64,000 nt of DNA from assembly GCA_963978905.1 (NCBI GenBank), contig OZ022256.1, positions 51,384,001 to 51,448,000 on the forward strand, written 5' to 3'. Below are positions 21,690-33,183 of this stretch, in pieces. The notes under the pieces were generated by a model. That model did no database searches and had not been told where the DNA came from. It saw only the letters and a list, made by a program, of their open reading frames with translations. The stretch comes from Trichostrongylus colubriformis. Taxonomy: Eukaryota; Nematoda; Chromadorea; Rhabditida; Trichostrongylidae. The translations under genes were made by a program, and so were the position numbers. Each line of letters begins with the position of its first letter. Position 1 is the first letter of the stretch.

Positions 21690-22115
21690 TTAAAGGAATC
21701 GTGCACGGAAAAATGTGTTTCTCTGTTACATGTATTTGTATTTCTGTTGTATTTGCTCAATGAGGGTCACATGCAGAGTTTCACGCGTGAAAGTGTGATT
21801 CGGCCAAGATACAGTTTCCCAAAGCCTCATCGAGTAGAGAGGCCTCAGAGTAGGTGCCTCTCTTCGTCCGCCGCGGTTAGAGACGCATTGTAGGAGCAGA
21901 AGTTACGTCAACAGTCCCAATCTCCGTCTACAGCCGCCGCGGACGATGGGGGCACCTATTCTGTCTGAGACCCCGTCCCTTGTCCGTCACTTTGAAGAGC
22001 TATCACTTTTCCGCGTGAAACTTTGCATGCGGCTCTTATTAAGCAACTACATCACAAGTATAACGGTAACAGAGAAACTCATTTGTTTGTGTACGACTAC
22101 TTCAAAGGTGAGCTC
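21690..22115. mobile_element. MITE M3, copy 3
   Basis: Left end AATCGTGCACGGAAAAATGT with TTTCTCTGTTAC; right end GGTAACAGAGAAACTCATTT. Same layout as 4195-4577, with GTTTCACGCGTGAAAGTG on the inner left and CTTTTCCGCGTGAAAC on the inner right. Confidence 0.65.
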
Positions 22116-23024
22116 ACAGCTCACCCCCTTCACGATCGTGCAGTCGCATATGTAGCCGTGGCTCACACTTGGCCAACGCTGGTATACCATTTACGGTCTG
22201 TGTGCTGCTATAAAATAGCATTTCCATGTAAGAGTGCGCACGTGCGATCGCACGTCAGGCAAATCGCAGTATCGCAAAGTGTGAACGTTGCGTAGGAGTG
22301 CGCTGGGTACATTCGGAACGTTCCGCAGACACTGAGAACTGCTTTTGGTATTTTTAATTTTTGTCAAAATCAATGTAGAGAACTGCCTTTATGTGGTGCT
22401 CAGCTCACATCTTAAATACGACGCCTGCCGTTGGTTCCCTGGGCGTTCATTTCAAAGTAAGTTGTCTATCACTTAGAATGAGGCTTTTAATATTCAATCG
22501 TTGCTGAAGTAGAGTGAGTACGAATTGGAACCGCACCTCAAAACTGCAAGCTCAAAATCGGAATCTATCACATTTTGCACATAAAGCGATGGTGTGGGAC
22601 ATCAGTTCGTTTAAAGCAATGTTCAGAGTTTGGTATCGCGCCTGCGCTTTAGGCGACCAGGCGTTAGGCCATTAGGAGATTGGGCGATTAGGCGATCAGG
22701 CGGAAAGGATAAGATATGAATCGATTAGGAGAATGCTACGCCAGAATCGCAAACTGTGAACAATACCGAAATGTACGTAGCACTTCTACTTCCAATGGTG
22801 ATACTGAAAGGTTTCCATATATTTTTACCTAAATGCTATGAGAATGAGGAGGGACACTGTTGGAAATCGTACAGCAAGATGTCATCACCGTAGCCATATC
22901 AACTGGTATCCCTTTGCCTCCAATCAGCCGAATCACTGGAATTTCAACAACACGTCGGCAATAGCAGCCGATATTAAGATGCTGCTGTATGTCTGTTTCA
23001 GTGATAATTGAATTCCTCGAAATG

Positions 23025-23240
23025 GCACCTTTCATTTGATGACCTCTAGCGAAACATCGGGCATGGAGTATTCGCAAACTTTCACAAAATCATCAAACAT
23101 TTCATTTCCAATTGCTTTACGATTTCTAAATACCTGTCATTTGATGACATCTAGCGAAACATCGAGCATGAAAAATTCGCAGACTTTCATAAAATCATCA
23201 AACATTTCATTCCCAATTGCTTAATAATGGCAATTCTGGC
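23025..23240 (+). repeat. two-unit ~105-bp tandem repeat upstream of gene 2
   Basis: CATTTGATGACCTCTAGCGA (23033) and CATTTGATGACATCTAGCGA (23139) head two units that end in CCAATTGCTTTA or CCAATTGCTTAA. Paralogous to the repeats before genes 1 and 4. Confidence 0.7.
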
Positions 23241-23705
23241 TTTTAATTATATAAACGTAAGGCGATTATTCGACATCAAAGCTCGGAGCGCATAAATAGT
23301 GCTGTTTCGAGCCGTTTGCTTACAGTCGCTTCCGGACAAGGCTGTCAGTTGGTGTACATGCCCTGAAAAGAAATCCCTCCTGTCCATCAGTAAATGTGCT
23401 TGAATGGCGCAAATAATAGCATTGCTGCCTTAACACTCAATTACTACTTTAAATTTTCCGTAATTCACGAACCTCATTCCTTCTAATCTGGCCAATTTTG
23501 CTGTGAAGTTAATCTGCTCTAAAAGTCTTATATACGCTGAATGCTGTGTAAGGAATGTTGCAATGTGTATCGTGGAAAGGAAATAGGGTTCCAGTTGGTC
23601 AGTTCACTGTGAAAGAAGGTTTTTTTATTTGACGAGCTGGTCTCTTCCCCAAAGCTCACCAATAACACCTTTAGCCTTGCTAGCCCGCTCCACACGCACA
23701 CGCGG

Positions 23706-23750
23706 GCGTATCACGTGATGTGCACGACCGCCGCGCATCATAGGTTCACT
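23706..23750 (+). promoter_or_regulatory. E-box-like conserved site upstream of gene 2
   Basis: CACGTGATGTGCACGACCGC, then CGCGCATCATAGGTTCAC, begins 249 bp before the ATG. The tail CATCATAGGTTCACTT is shared with gene 3 (about 35820). Function inferred only from conserved sequence and spacing. Confidence 0.4.
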
Positions 23751-23960
23751 TGTCTCTAAGAACAACGTTAGCGCCTGAATGCTCCCGAAACACGTTCGCT
23801 AAAGATGTCAACAGGGGGTGCTATTTCTTGGGTTAGGTGGTTTCATTACGCACTTTGTATTGCACGTGCACGCTCTCAACAACCAGCCATTTCATGTTTT
23901 TAAGTTTCTTTAAAATGGTTAAAGTGTCATCAGACGTATCACAGATCCTACTACTTTCAG

Positions 23961-26900
23961 ATGCAACTCCTCGTACTTTTGTGCTTATTTCTCCTACCCA
24001 GAGAAATATCCACACGAAAACACACTAAGGAGGAAAATATAATGTTGAAAAAGGAATGTGGCGCCCACCACTTGAATCATAGTACGGGTAAGCTTAGCCG
24101 ATTTTTCACTGAAGTTACTGACTATCTCCGAAAACAGCGCTGGCATTGAAGCTGTTTCCTAAGAGTTCCGTCATTGTAAATGGCTTTGGTGGTCTTTTTC
24201 CAGAATGAAACACGAAGATAAGAGTGCGCATGATGTTTCGGTATTAGGATTTTGAGAGATTAGGATTTTGAGAGATTCTGCCAAAAAAAAATTGCAAAAA
24301 AGCATTGTAGAATGTTATGGCTACATCTAGTTACGCCGTTCGAGTTTATCCTCAACTTCAATATTTCCAAGATAAAAACGGTGTTAGGGTGCCCGTCAGG
24401 GAAGGCTTCTTCAGACTGATGGACCACATATCCATATCACACGTCTTTTCTGGGTTGCAGTTTCTAGTAACTGCAGCGATCACCTAGCACGTATTCAGTC
24501 CCACTCTATAAAGAAAACGAGTGACGGGACGACGTCAGCGGCAACTCCGCATAGAAGGACCGTCGTCCCTCTTCAAACAGTCTTCTTGGATCGTTCGCCC
24601 AATTCTCTTGACTTCTAGTATATATCTCATTTCACAGAATCGCCTCATTGATACGCATTTGATATTTTTTGTTTGATTTGATTGTAAAAGTTTGGGGTCG
24701 ATGGAAGAGAGGATGAACACACTAGATATCCAGTCCGGTTCACGATTCTCAGAAGATTTTATTGAAAATTGTCATAATAAATACAGTGATAGGGGTAATG
24801 CGGATAGTGAGAATCTCCAAAAAGAAGGCATTCACATGGAAACCAGGCGTATATGAGGCATATTCGTGACGAAATCTTCGTCAAAAAGCTCTTACTCGAG
24901 CTAAAGGGACGGCGTAGCGGTTAACAGCTAACGCTCTTCGATGGCAGACCCCGCCTCCCAGAGTTGATTTCGCCAAAGGTGTAGAGTGATAAGCATGATA
25001 GCAGAATGACACTTATCGCATCCTATTGATGCCGTATGGCTTCAAACGTGGTGCTCGATGTGTCCGCTTTCGTGTTGAAGAACTTCCAGCGGTCAGTATC
25101 AGAGATTGGAATGAGTGATGCACCCGAGTTACCTCTATCACTGCCTCTGAGTTGAGATTTTATATGATTCCAGGATATCATGTGCTATCTATGGGTGGTG
25201 AAGAAGTAGATCCAAACACGTTGCCGTGGATAACAGCACTTTTCCGAATTACCGGTTAGTTGTTTTTATGGAAAAGAGGTGAAAAGGAGTCTAATGAAGT
25301 GTAACCACACTAAAAGCAATTATAAATACGAAGTCGTTGCCATTGGTGCATCCTCTTCGACCGTGCTTATTTTACAATTATATTCATCCTGAAATGTAAA
25401 TGTGTCTGAGTTGGTGCTTTACCTTTGCAAATGGTTATTTTTATCTGAGAATGGGAATGAGAAGCCATGTACGATGAAGAACAATTGTTGCGATATCATG
25501 GATGGTCAGAAATGCCCTTTATGACTCTTTTGAAGAGCAGCCAGGGGTCTAATTGTAAGTAAAATGCATGCAGCATATGTAGTGGGGTCAGTGTGGCATG
25601 TTGTGGGAGAGTACAAAATTATGGCACAGCATTCAAGTACTATTAGGTCTGTGCAGAATAAATGGTCAAAACGGACCACCTTTTTCAAAACGCCATAACT
25701 TCTCTCAGATACAACTTTAACTGTCGAAATAAAAACCATTCGAACCGACAAAACTTTGCCAAGGATCTGATGAAGAAATTATGCAATCGTGATGAAATTC
25801 TGTATTGCGAAAATCGAGCTCATGGGCTCTCGTCACAGTCGTCATACTGTAGTGTGGCTGAGTCGAAAGTGGTGTTCATAAAAGGTTGCCATTGAAGCAA
25901 AGCTTACCATTCAAACAGCATAATTTCAAAAAATGTTGGTAGCACTCTCCTCTTCGCCAGTGAGGTGTTTTCCAATGGTGATTGTCTGAACGAATTTCCT
26001 ACCCATCCCAAAAAATTTCCATTCAAGTATGCTTGTACAAAAACTTGTTCTTATTCAGCAAACGGGGGGATGCCCCTCTGCAGTGCTGTTCAAATCTCCC
26101 GAAGACATATCCTCACGGCAGCTCACTGTGTTCTTGACAGTAACTTAGATGATGATCAACGAAACGCTGTGTGTGACTCACTACGTTGTAGAAATATGTG
26201 AGTGCTATTGTTTGAAATTTCATATTGAAATCAGCTCTTGAACCCACTAAAGGTAATCGCAGAAAGTGCCTTTAAACAATTTATACCAGCTCCATCATTC
26301 ATCAGATATTGCAGAAGGGCAGAATCAGTTTTGGGCTGCGCCATGTCGACTTGCATAAGTGGGGATTCAGCACAGCTGTACGCTATCTCTCTTAATGTGA
26401 CTGAATTATTACTGTGCAGGTTATCGTGTGCGTAGCCCACTTCTCACTAGAGCCGTGCCACGCGCGTGATACATCGCGTAGTTAAAACTGGCACAAAATA
26501 AAACCTGCACATTGAGGATGTGAGCAAAAATGATAATGAATAGGTGTTGAAATTACCGATTACCGACAGCTTGATGTTGGGCATTGCACGAGCTTAGGAC
26601 GAAGAACGAGGCAGAGGTGGTGCAGGAATTCGGCATTAATGCCCACTTAACCAAACCAAACCTTCCATCCCACCGTGGTAGGTGATCGATATTTCAATTG
26701 TCCGTTCAATAAGGAAGGGCACGAACCACTGACATGCATTAGCTAGCACCCGTAAGCCACTGTACAGGTCAGATCGCGCATTCACCCGCCACCACTGTCT
26801 TGAATGGAATTTAAAAAAAGTGGCGGCAAAAACTAATTTCCTCATAGTTTTCGAAAGTTTACACTATGTAGCTTCTGCACATGGGTGGTTGAGAATTTCT

Positions 26901-29761
26901 TTCCACTTTCAGAAAGCCGCAATCAAAGCTCAATCTCTTTTACAAAAATTTCAAACACATTGAAGCTTACGCTACTAGCAACCTTACTGGACGACTCCAT
27001 TATCGAGATCTAGGCGATTCGATTAAACTGGAAATCGAAGGACACGTGAGCAAAAATGATGACGAACAAGTGTTGAAATTAACGACCGTGATTTAGCCTT
27101 ATGTACATAAAGAATACGATCCATGTACATCTGATAATGATCTAGCAGTTATCGAACTTAAAAGCGATGTTCCACGTGAAGTGGGCTCACCCATATGTAT
27201 GCGGGAAAACGAGAAGCTGGCAGGCAAGCTGTCGTCAGCTGGATATGGAAGAGATCGTAAGTTCAAATAGCATATTCTACTCCAGAGAACATGTTCAACG
27301 CTCACTATCCCCTTTGTGGGATGCTTCATGTACTCCACTCTTAATTTATTCTTTTAAATGAGTAGGAATTTGCGTCACCCACTAGCGGAGTTAGATAACA
27401 TTGGACCCTCAAGACACCTGCTTTATTAGATTATCTCTATTCAACACCAGCATACATATTGAAAACCTAATCCAATACAATCAACCAAATTATCGTACCT
27501 ATAGCATCTGACTTCTATTTGATCAGTGGACGTTGACCCCAGCTAATGGCAGGGTGTGTGATGATTAATGTATTGTGGAGAAAGAGTGCTCACCATAAAT
27601 GAACGCGAATTTTGAAGAAGATCGCGCATTTCAGGTGAAGGATGAGCAACAACTGATAGGGTCTGCACGTCTTGATTTGCAAAAAATGACGTCGTGAAGG
27701 GAACTCATCATGTTTGCGTGTGACCGCCGCACATCACAGATCCACTGATGAAGCCGTCGTCGCGGCTCCACTGCCATCTAATTTTAGTACCGCGAGCCCA
27801 CTGCTCGACTTTCCCTTGGAAAGGTCAACTCTATAGATTTAGGATGCAATCTAGCACCTACCCCATTCTTTCCACTCGCCTTTTCTAGTCTGCCGCCTGT
27901 CTCCCAAAAATCACATAGAAGATGGTGATAGGGATTCCTGCGATGGCACGATGCTTTTTCACGGTCATGGTTGAGAAGCTCGCACAACAACCCTCAAGTA
28001 CATGCGATACTCTTCTTAACTGTGAGCTGTTCGCAGTGGAAAACTGAAAAAAATTGAAATGTAGAATTTGCTTTGAACCGAACCTTATACTTTAAGCTAA
28101 ATCTCCTGATGCCAATGACGAATTCCACTGGCTACAGAAGGTTGACTTCGATTCCAAAGACGTGACTGAATCAGCAACAAAAATCACGGCAGCTGTTCAC
28201 GGGAAATCTCTCTGTCCAGTATGTGATAAATCTTTATCAGATTGGTTCTAGTTTTCCTTCATCTGCAGATAGTAAAAAAAAATCTTTATCAACTTGGTTC
28301 TAGTTTTTTTTCATCTCCAGATAGTAAAATCAGGAGCATGGCTGATTAGGATAGCAAAGCACCGCGTATGGCGCACGGCTCAATGGGTGCAAGCTAGGGG
28401 CACCGATTAGTTGGGTCCTGTAGCGATTACGACTAAATTCAAACGCAGAAAAGGGGCATTTCTTCAGGAATCGACCATTGCAGCGCCGCTAGCTCGCTTT
28501 CATCGCGTCGCACGGGAGATGTCGCACCGCGGATTTCTTGTCCTGATGGGATACATCCGTGGATTCAGTTACGAGTACTCTGTTGTTATCGCTTTTGCAG
28601 GGCGACAGCGGTGGACCCCTGTTTCAGCTTAATCATGAAAACAAATATGCTCTCGTTGGAATAGCGTCGTGGACTAAGAAACGGTGTCACGAAAAAGTCT
28701 GCAAAGGAGAAAGTGATAATTTCTTGGTTTTGGTCTTTTTCAAATTCTTCAAATAATTTCATTGTTATTTTCAGAAAGGTATAGTAATTTTGTCAATGTA
28801 AGGAACTACCGCGACTGGATTTGCACTCATACAGGTCAGAGCGTAGTGAAGTTTTTTTTTTACATATGATATTTGTTTATTGCATGTGCAAAAGAACATG
28901 TGAGTGGACAATGGTATATGAATTATCAATGTGGGTTGAACAAGTTGTAACGATCTGAATGAAAAGAAACGACAAGAAAGGCAAAACGATCCAAATAAAA
29001 CGCTAATAAGGAGCAACCACTGGGAGAATCGAGGAACAACAAAAAAAGGCTCATTGATATGATGCTATGGAAGACTGCTCTGAAGGTTTTTCTGCCTGAC
29101 GTGTCAGTCTCACTAGGCAGCAGCATTACGCTTCCGTGATTGTGCGATTTTGCGTTTTTGAAATACTGCAATGCCGTTGCATCTCGTGGCCTGGTATTGC
29201 CGTATTCCGTGATTCAGAGGTTAAAGCACCCATCATATCCATGACGGCAGCATTTGCGTAATCCATACTTATGCGTGACACTGTCTGTTTCGATCTGTGA
29301 TAAGCGTCTTCTGCCTTCACTCTACAACCGCTGCCAATCCCACCATATTCTGCACACTTCCATCATACCATGATAACATAGCGCATTATATAGTGTCCTT
29401 TCCTACAAAACTTTCCTTCCGCGACGACATCAGTTCAGGTGTCTGCCCTATCCAGCGAACGGAATCATGTCAAGATTGTAGTGATTGGACTGAGGACTGG
29501 GTAAGTACCTCTTTGCAAATTTTGTTCCTTAGTAGTTCCTCACACATAAGGAGAGAACCGATGATTTCGTCTTTGTGAAAAGCAGAGCGTAGTATGTCGT
29601 GGATTATCTCATTTCAATGATCGATGCATATTTGAACATATCGCAATTATTTTATATTCCACGATGAGGATATAAACAAAACCTCATTATTCTTATTGTG
29701 GTACTTTCAGATAGAGATTTTCATCGGTGCAAAAAAAGTACCGCTCACTGAACGGAAATAG
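23961..29761 (+). CDS. secreted S1-family serine protease, gene 2
   Basis: Best-conserved compact copy, about 380 residues. Exons: 23961-24087, 25174-25254, about 25965-26197, 26913-27045, 27097-27256, 28097-28218, 28601-28712, 28775-28834, 29439-29500, 29711-29761. All junctions except exon 2 to 3 agree in phase (1, then 2/0/1/0/1/1/0). Signal peptide MQLLVLLCLFLLPREIST; propeptide Cys in KKECGA. The mature start is unusual, VLSMGGEEVDPNTLPW in place of IVGG. Triad: SRRHILTAAHC, DNDLAVIEL, GDSGGPL. Position 189 is Ser (SLCPGDSGG) and GIASWT suggests Thr at 216, so an Asp189 trypsin specificity is unlikely. The acceptor that starts exon 3 in gene 3 (TTTTCCAG) is TTTTCCAA here; a different acceptor near 25960-25964 must be used. 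AATAAA is at 29829. Confidence 0.82.
24906..24974 (+). repeat. tRNA-like (SINE-type) relic in gene 2 intron 1
   Basis: GGGACGGCGTAGCGGTTAAC, then CTCTTCGATGGCAGAC and CCAGAGTTGATTTCGCC, resembles a decayed tRNA-derived head with degenerate A and B boxes. The homologous stretch in gene 3 is at 36527-36586. Not a functional tRNA: acceptor pairing fails. Confidence 0.3.
28228..28329. repeat. 52-bp direct repeat, two units
   Basis: AAATCTTTATCAGATTGGTT with CTAGTTTTCCTTCATCTGCAG is followed by a second unit reading AAATCTTTATCAACTTGGTT with TTTTTTTCATCTCCAG. It lies in intron 6 of gene 2. Confidence 0.75.
28852..29360 (-). pseudogene. possible processed retrocopy in gene 2 intron 8
   Basis: On the minus strand an open frame reads KAEDAYHRSKQTVSRISMDY and on to TQNRTITEA, stopping at 29126. 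It is open upstream to about 29360 (CAEYGGIGSGCR). About 245 nt later comes AATAAA (28881-28876, minus strand) and, 14 nt on, a run of ten A (28861-28852). Frame, 3'UTR-like stretch, signal and A-tail together look like an inserted cDNA. The homologous intron of gene 1 lacks it. The parent gene is not recognised and no target duplication was found, so the 5' end is uncertain. Confidence 0.45.
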
Positions 29762-29828
29762 TGGGAAGTAACATCAGTATCACTTGCACATTTCTATCTT
29801 GGACATGTTATCTAACTGTAATTTTGAT

Positions 29829-29834
29829 AATAAA
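29829..29834 (+). terminator. poly(A) signal of gene 2
   Basis: AATAAA lies 68 nt after the stop and is shared with gene 0. Confidence 0.6.
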
Positions 29835-30239
29835 TCCTGCATGATATCGTAACGGGTTTTTTTATTTTCAATTTTTTTTGGAATTTTCTACTGAAATTCC
29901 GTAGTTAAGCTTCTCTTTGTGGTACCGTATCTTGGCGAATAAAATGGTTTACGCTGAAGCAATGACGTTAGTCACCACAGATCGGGTTCGTCACTAACAA
30001 AGAATCTTATCTCGATTGCAGATTAGGGACAATTCGTTTGTCGTATCTGCTCATTTCCTTTCCGCTCTTCCAGTGCGACTTAAGGTTCCAGTAGAATGGC
30101 TACGAGTGTGCCAAAACAGAAGTTCACACAAGTATGTACGAGGTGCTTTCTCAACGATAACATCTCCTTGGGATGATAATTACACCTTCAGCACTCTCTA
30201 CATTGAGCTGTCGATATCCTCTAACATTCGTGAGAAAGA

Positions 30240-30622
30240 GACACACAATGGATGTGTTATGAGCCGTGCACATGCAAGTTTCACGCGAAAAACAGAATTC
30301 GGCCAAGATACAGCTCCCCAAAGTATGGGCCGGGTGGGCGGGGCTTCAAAGCAAGTGCCCACCCCGTCGTCCGCCGCGGTCAGAGGCACATTGTAGGAGC
30401 GCAAAGTTATGTAAACAGTCTAATTCTCCGTCTCCAACTGCGGCGGACGACGGGGCGGGCACCTACTCTGAGGCCCCGTCTCCTCGTCCGCCACTTCGAG
30501 ACGATATATCTTTGTCGGATTCTCACTTTTACGCGTGATTTTAATGCGGCTCTTATTAAGCAAATATATCACAAATATATGGGTAACAGAGAAACTCATT
30601 TGTTCTTGCACGGTTCCTGATT
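30240..30622. mobile_element. MITE M3, copy 4 (left end truncated)
   Basis: The core (GCCGGGTGGGCGGGGCTTCA and GACGACGGGGCGGGCACC) and the right end (ATATGGGTAACAGAGAAACT) are present. The left terminal ATGAGTTTCTCTGTTAC is missing, replaced by GTGTTATGAGCCGTGCACAT. Confidence 0.6.
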
Positions 30623-31643
30623 GGTGAGGTCATAGGTCACCCACTGCACGATCGTACATTCGCATGTGTGGCAGTGGCTCTCACGTGGCATTTATGGTCT
30701 GTGTGCTGCTGTAAAATAGCGCTTCCAAGTAAAAGCGCTCACGCGCGATCGCACGACAGGCGAACTGCAGCATCGTAAAATGTGAACGCCACCTAGAAGT
30801 GTGCTAGGTACCTTTCGGAAGTTCCACAGACACTAAGAACTGTCTCCATGTGGTGCTCAGCCCACATCTTGAATACGACGTTTACCGTTGATACTTGCGT
30901 GTTTATATCAAACGTAAGTTACTATAAAACGTTTTAGGTGACCAGGTGTTAGGCGATTAGGTGATCCGCATAAAGGCGGAAAGGCTCAGTCACGTAAGGT
31001 AAATGATTCGCCTGAATCACGCCAATTACGCGATAGCCTGAATCGCAATTATGAAAAATATCTAATTGTACGTAGCACTTCCCCTTCCATCTGTGGTACT
31101 GAAAGATCCCACATATTTTTGCCTTGGTGGTATGACGGTGAGGAGGTACATTGTTGGGCATTGCCCAGCAACATATCATCACCGGCTCATGCGAAGTGAT
31201 TCCTTTTCCTCCACTCAGACGACCCGCATGAATTCCATCAACACCGTCCGCAATAGCAGACTATATTAAAACGCTGCTCTCCGGAGATCAAGGTAACATT
31301 TTGTGTTGCAGAGTATCTTTAAAAAATCTCTTGAAAACTAGTTTGATTATATTCCAGGTAGAATGAGTATTTTCACCAGCACACGAAGCTATCTCGACTT
31401 GATTTGCACATATTCAGGCCAGGAGGTTTAAAAAAGTCTTATGTTCTGTACCCTGTGATTAGAGGATGTGATGTCCAGGGCACACTTCGGGCAGATGGAC
31501 TTATTCTGCCTATTCTAGTTCATTTTATCATATTCCATTTTATTCAGACACTAATATGTCAGCAGAGAATGGAAGATCCATAGATGACAACAGAGGTCTA
31601 GTAATTTGATGATGAATCCTTTTGCATGCTGAGAACCGGGCTA

Positions 31644-31775
31644 GAGTGGCACGGGAAGGTGCAAAACGACGAAGGGAACGGAGCAGGGTGGCCTAGACGC
31701 CTTCGCCTCGACACACTGCTTCGCTACCTGCGGCGTCTCTGCCATGCCCTGCCGCCGGCACCGTAGAGTATGAAC
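31644..31775. mobile_element. MITE M1, left-truncated copy in the pseudogene
   Basis: It begins inside the element (GAGTGGCACGGGAAGGTGCA) and keeps the right end GTAGAGTATGAACGCG. Orthologous in position to the M1 copies of genes 1 and 3. Confidence 0.6.
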
Positions 31776-31950
31776 GCGTTCGTGAGCTCCGACGTAACCA
31801 CTACCTGACGGTGACAGATCTTGCTGATTCTGATGTTATCGGACTGTTCTCTGCTACATGGCAAACCATCATTTCAGCCAAATTTTGGACTAAGGAAATT
31901 GACTGCACGGTGCATTTAACGGACACTGTGGCGTTCCTTGTGAAAGACCA

Positions 31951-32083
31951 TTAGGCCGCATTCATACTCAATGCGGCAGCACGTGACTTCTTTCAAAGGC
32001 AGCGGGGTAGGGTGACATAGGTGGAGACGCGGAGGACCGCAGCTGCCCTGCCGCTGGCAATGCAGACTATGAATACCGCCTTA
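31951..32083. mobile_element. MITE M2, intact copy in the pseudogene
   Basis: TTAGGCCGCATTCATACTCA on the left and GACTATGAATACCGCCTTA on the right; about 133 bp. Same intron position as in genes 1 and 3. Confidence 0.7.
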
Positions 32084-32312
32084 CTTTCCAAACATGGTCA
32101 GATTCAGGTGTCTGCCCTATCCAGAAGATGGAATCACATCAGGTGATTTCCTGAAGAACATGTAAGTGTCAATTTTCAGAGTTTCATCTTTAGTAGTTTT
32201 CCGTAGGTGAGAAACCGTTGAAAAGTGAAATGGATTAGACACGTCTCGATTCGCTGATTTAACCTGTTCGAGGAATTGAAGCGTATTTATATGCATTTTT
32301 CCGATCAATATA

Positions 32313-33183
32313 TTAGGTTGTCCCGAAAGTTCCGGAACACCCCGACCACTTTTTTTCAAATTTATTTCTTTACAACATAAACACATTTCAGCTAACAAGA
32401 TATTCACCATTACTATCTATCACCTTCTGTCATCTATCCGGAAGCTTGCCAATCCCATCCGCCCAGAACTGTTGAGACTGCCTCGCGAAGAAACGCTCGG
32501 CCTCCATCTCGATGTCGCGCTGCTTTTTGAGCTGTTTCCCCTTTAGGAAGTTCTGTAGAGGGGCGAACAACTGGTAGTCAGACGGTGCGAGGTCGGGGCT
32601 ATATGGAGGATGTGGTAGCACTTCCCAGCCTAGCGTCGCCAAGGTGTCCCGGGTGAATGTTGCCAGATGTCGGCTGTCGGATAGGGCATGGGGTGTCCAA
32701 GTCGAGAGCACTTTCCGGTATCCCAGCCGAGTGAGATGCTGATCGACTGTAGTGTTCCCACAATCGAGTAGCAGGGCTACTTCACGTGTGCTTGCCGTGG
32801 GGTTCTCCTGCACAGTTCTCCTGAAAAGCTGATCGTCAGCTCAGATGGACGGCCACTGCGTTGCTGATCTTTCAGGGCTATATCTTCAGAACGGAAGCGG
32901 GTGAACCAACGGTGGATAGTTGTGCTTACTCCACATCGACGCTGATTATTTGGACCACTTCCCTTATGGAACTTCCTCGGCAGAACTCATAGAGGTACAA
33001 TGCTCGGAGTGACGTCTCCTTCATTTCGAGCTCTATTCCTTTTGTGGACAGGCGCGAATCCTTATATACCTATGGCATGGAACGTTTCTCAAAGTCAATC
33101 GACAAATGCCCTGGTTATCCATCGCGGGGAGGCCCGAAAACCCTTGTCCGCCAAGGTGTTCCGGAACTTTCGGGACAGCCTAA
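32313..33183 (-). mobile_element. mariner, internally deleted (pseudogene intron 9)
   Basis: TIRs TTAGGTTGTCCCGAAAGTTC and the inverse at 33183 are nearly perfect; the TA target is doubled (32311-32312, 33184-33185). The minus strand encodes an N-terminal helix-turn-helix (RALYLYEFCRGSSIREVV, SGRPSEL), a second HTH (STREVALLLDCGNTTVDQ, TWTPHALSDS) and the C-terminal catalytic block HPPYSPDLAPSDYQLF. The segment with the first two catalytic Asp is missing: 871 bp against about 1.3 kb for a full mariner. Non-autonomous. Confidence 0.88.

Larger units (their letters stand above)
19262..23960 (+). other. intergenic DNA between genes 1 and 2
   Basis: No gene is recognised. From about 19300 to 20500 I see nothing beyond AT-rich unique sequence. 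About 20560-23960 is the duplicated leader module also found before gene 1, containing MITE M3 (21690-22115), the GCGATTAGGCGATCAGGCGG repeats (22680), the ~105-bp double repeat and the E-box-like site. Confidence 0.6.
29762..31357 (+). other. intergenic DNA between gene 2 and the pseudogene
   Basis: The first 250 bp repeat the DNA behind gene 0. About 30030-30240 matches leader sequence also seen near 4040-4190. MITE M3 (30240-30622) follows, then CGTAGCACTT and TAGCAGACTATATTAAAACG (about 31250), which belongs to the leader some 0.8 kb before exon 1 of intact genes. Just after 31288 the leader is joined to the exon 7 donor region. Confidence 0.6.

Noticed and set aside
25640..25895. 77-codon frame in gene 2 intron 2, tested as the missing exon between exons 2 and 3
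   Set aside because: The region is not conserved in genes 1 or 3, and the stretch around TTAGGTCTGTGCAGAATAAA looks like an inserted repeat end; the phase also does not fit.
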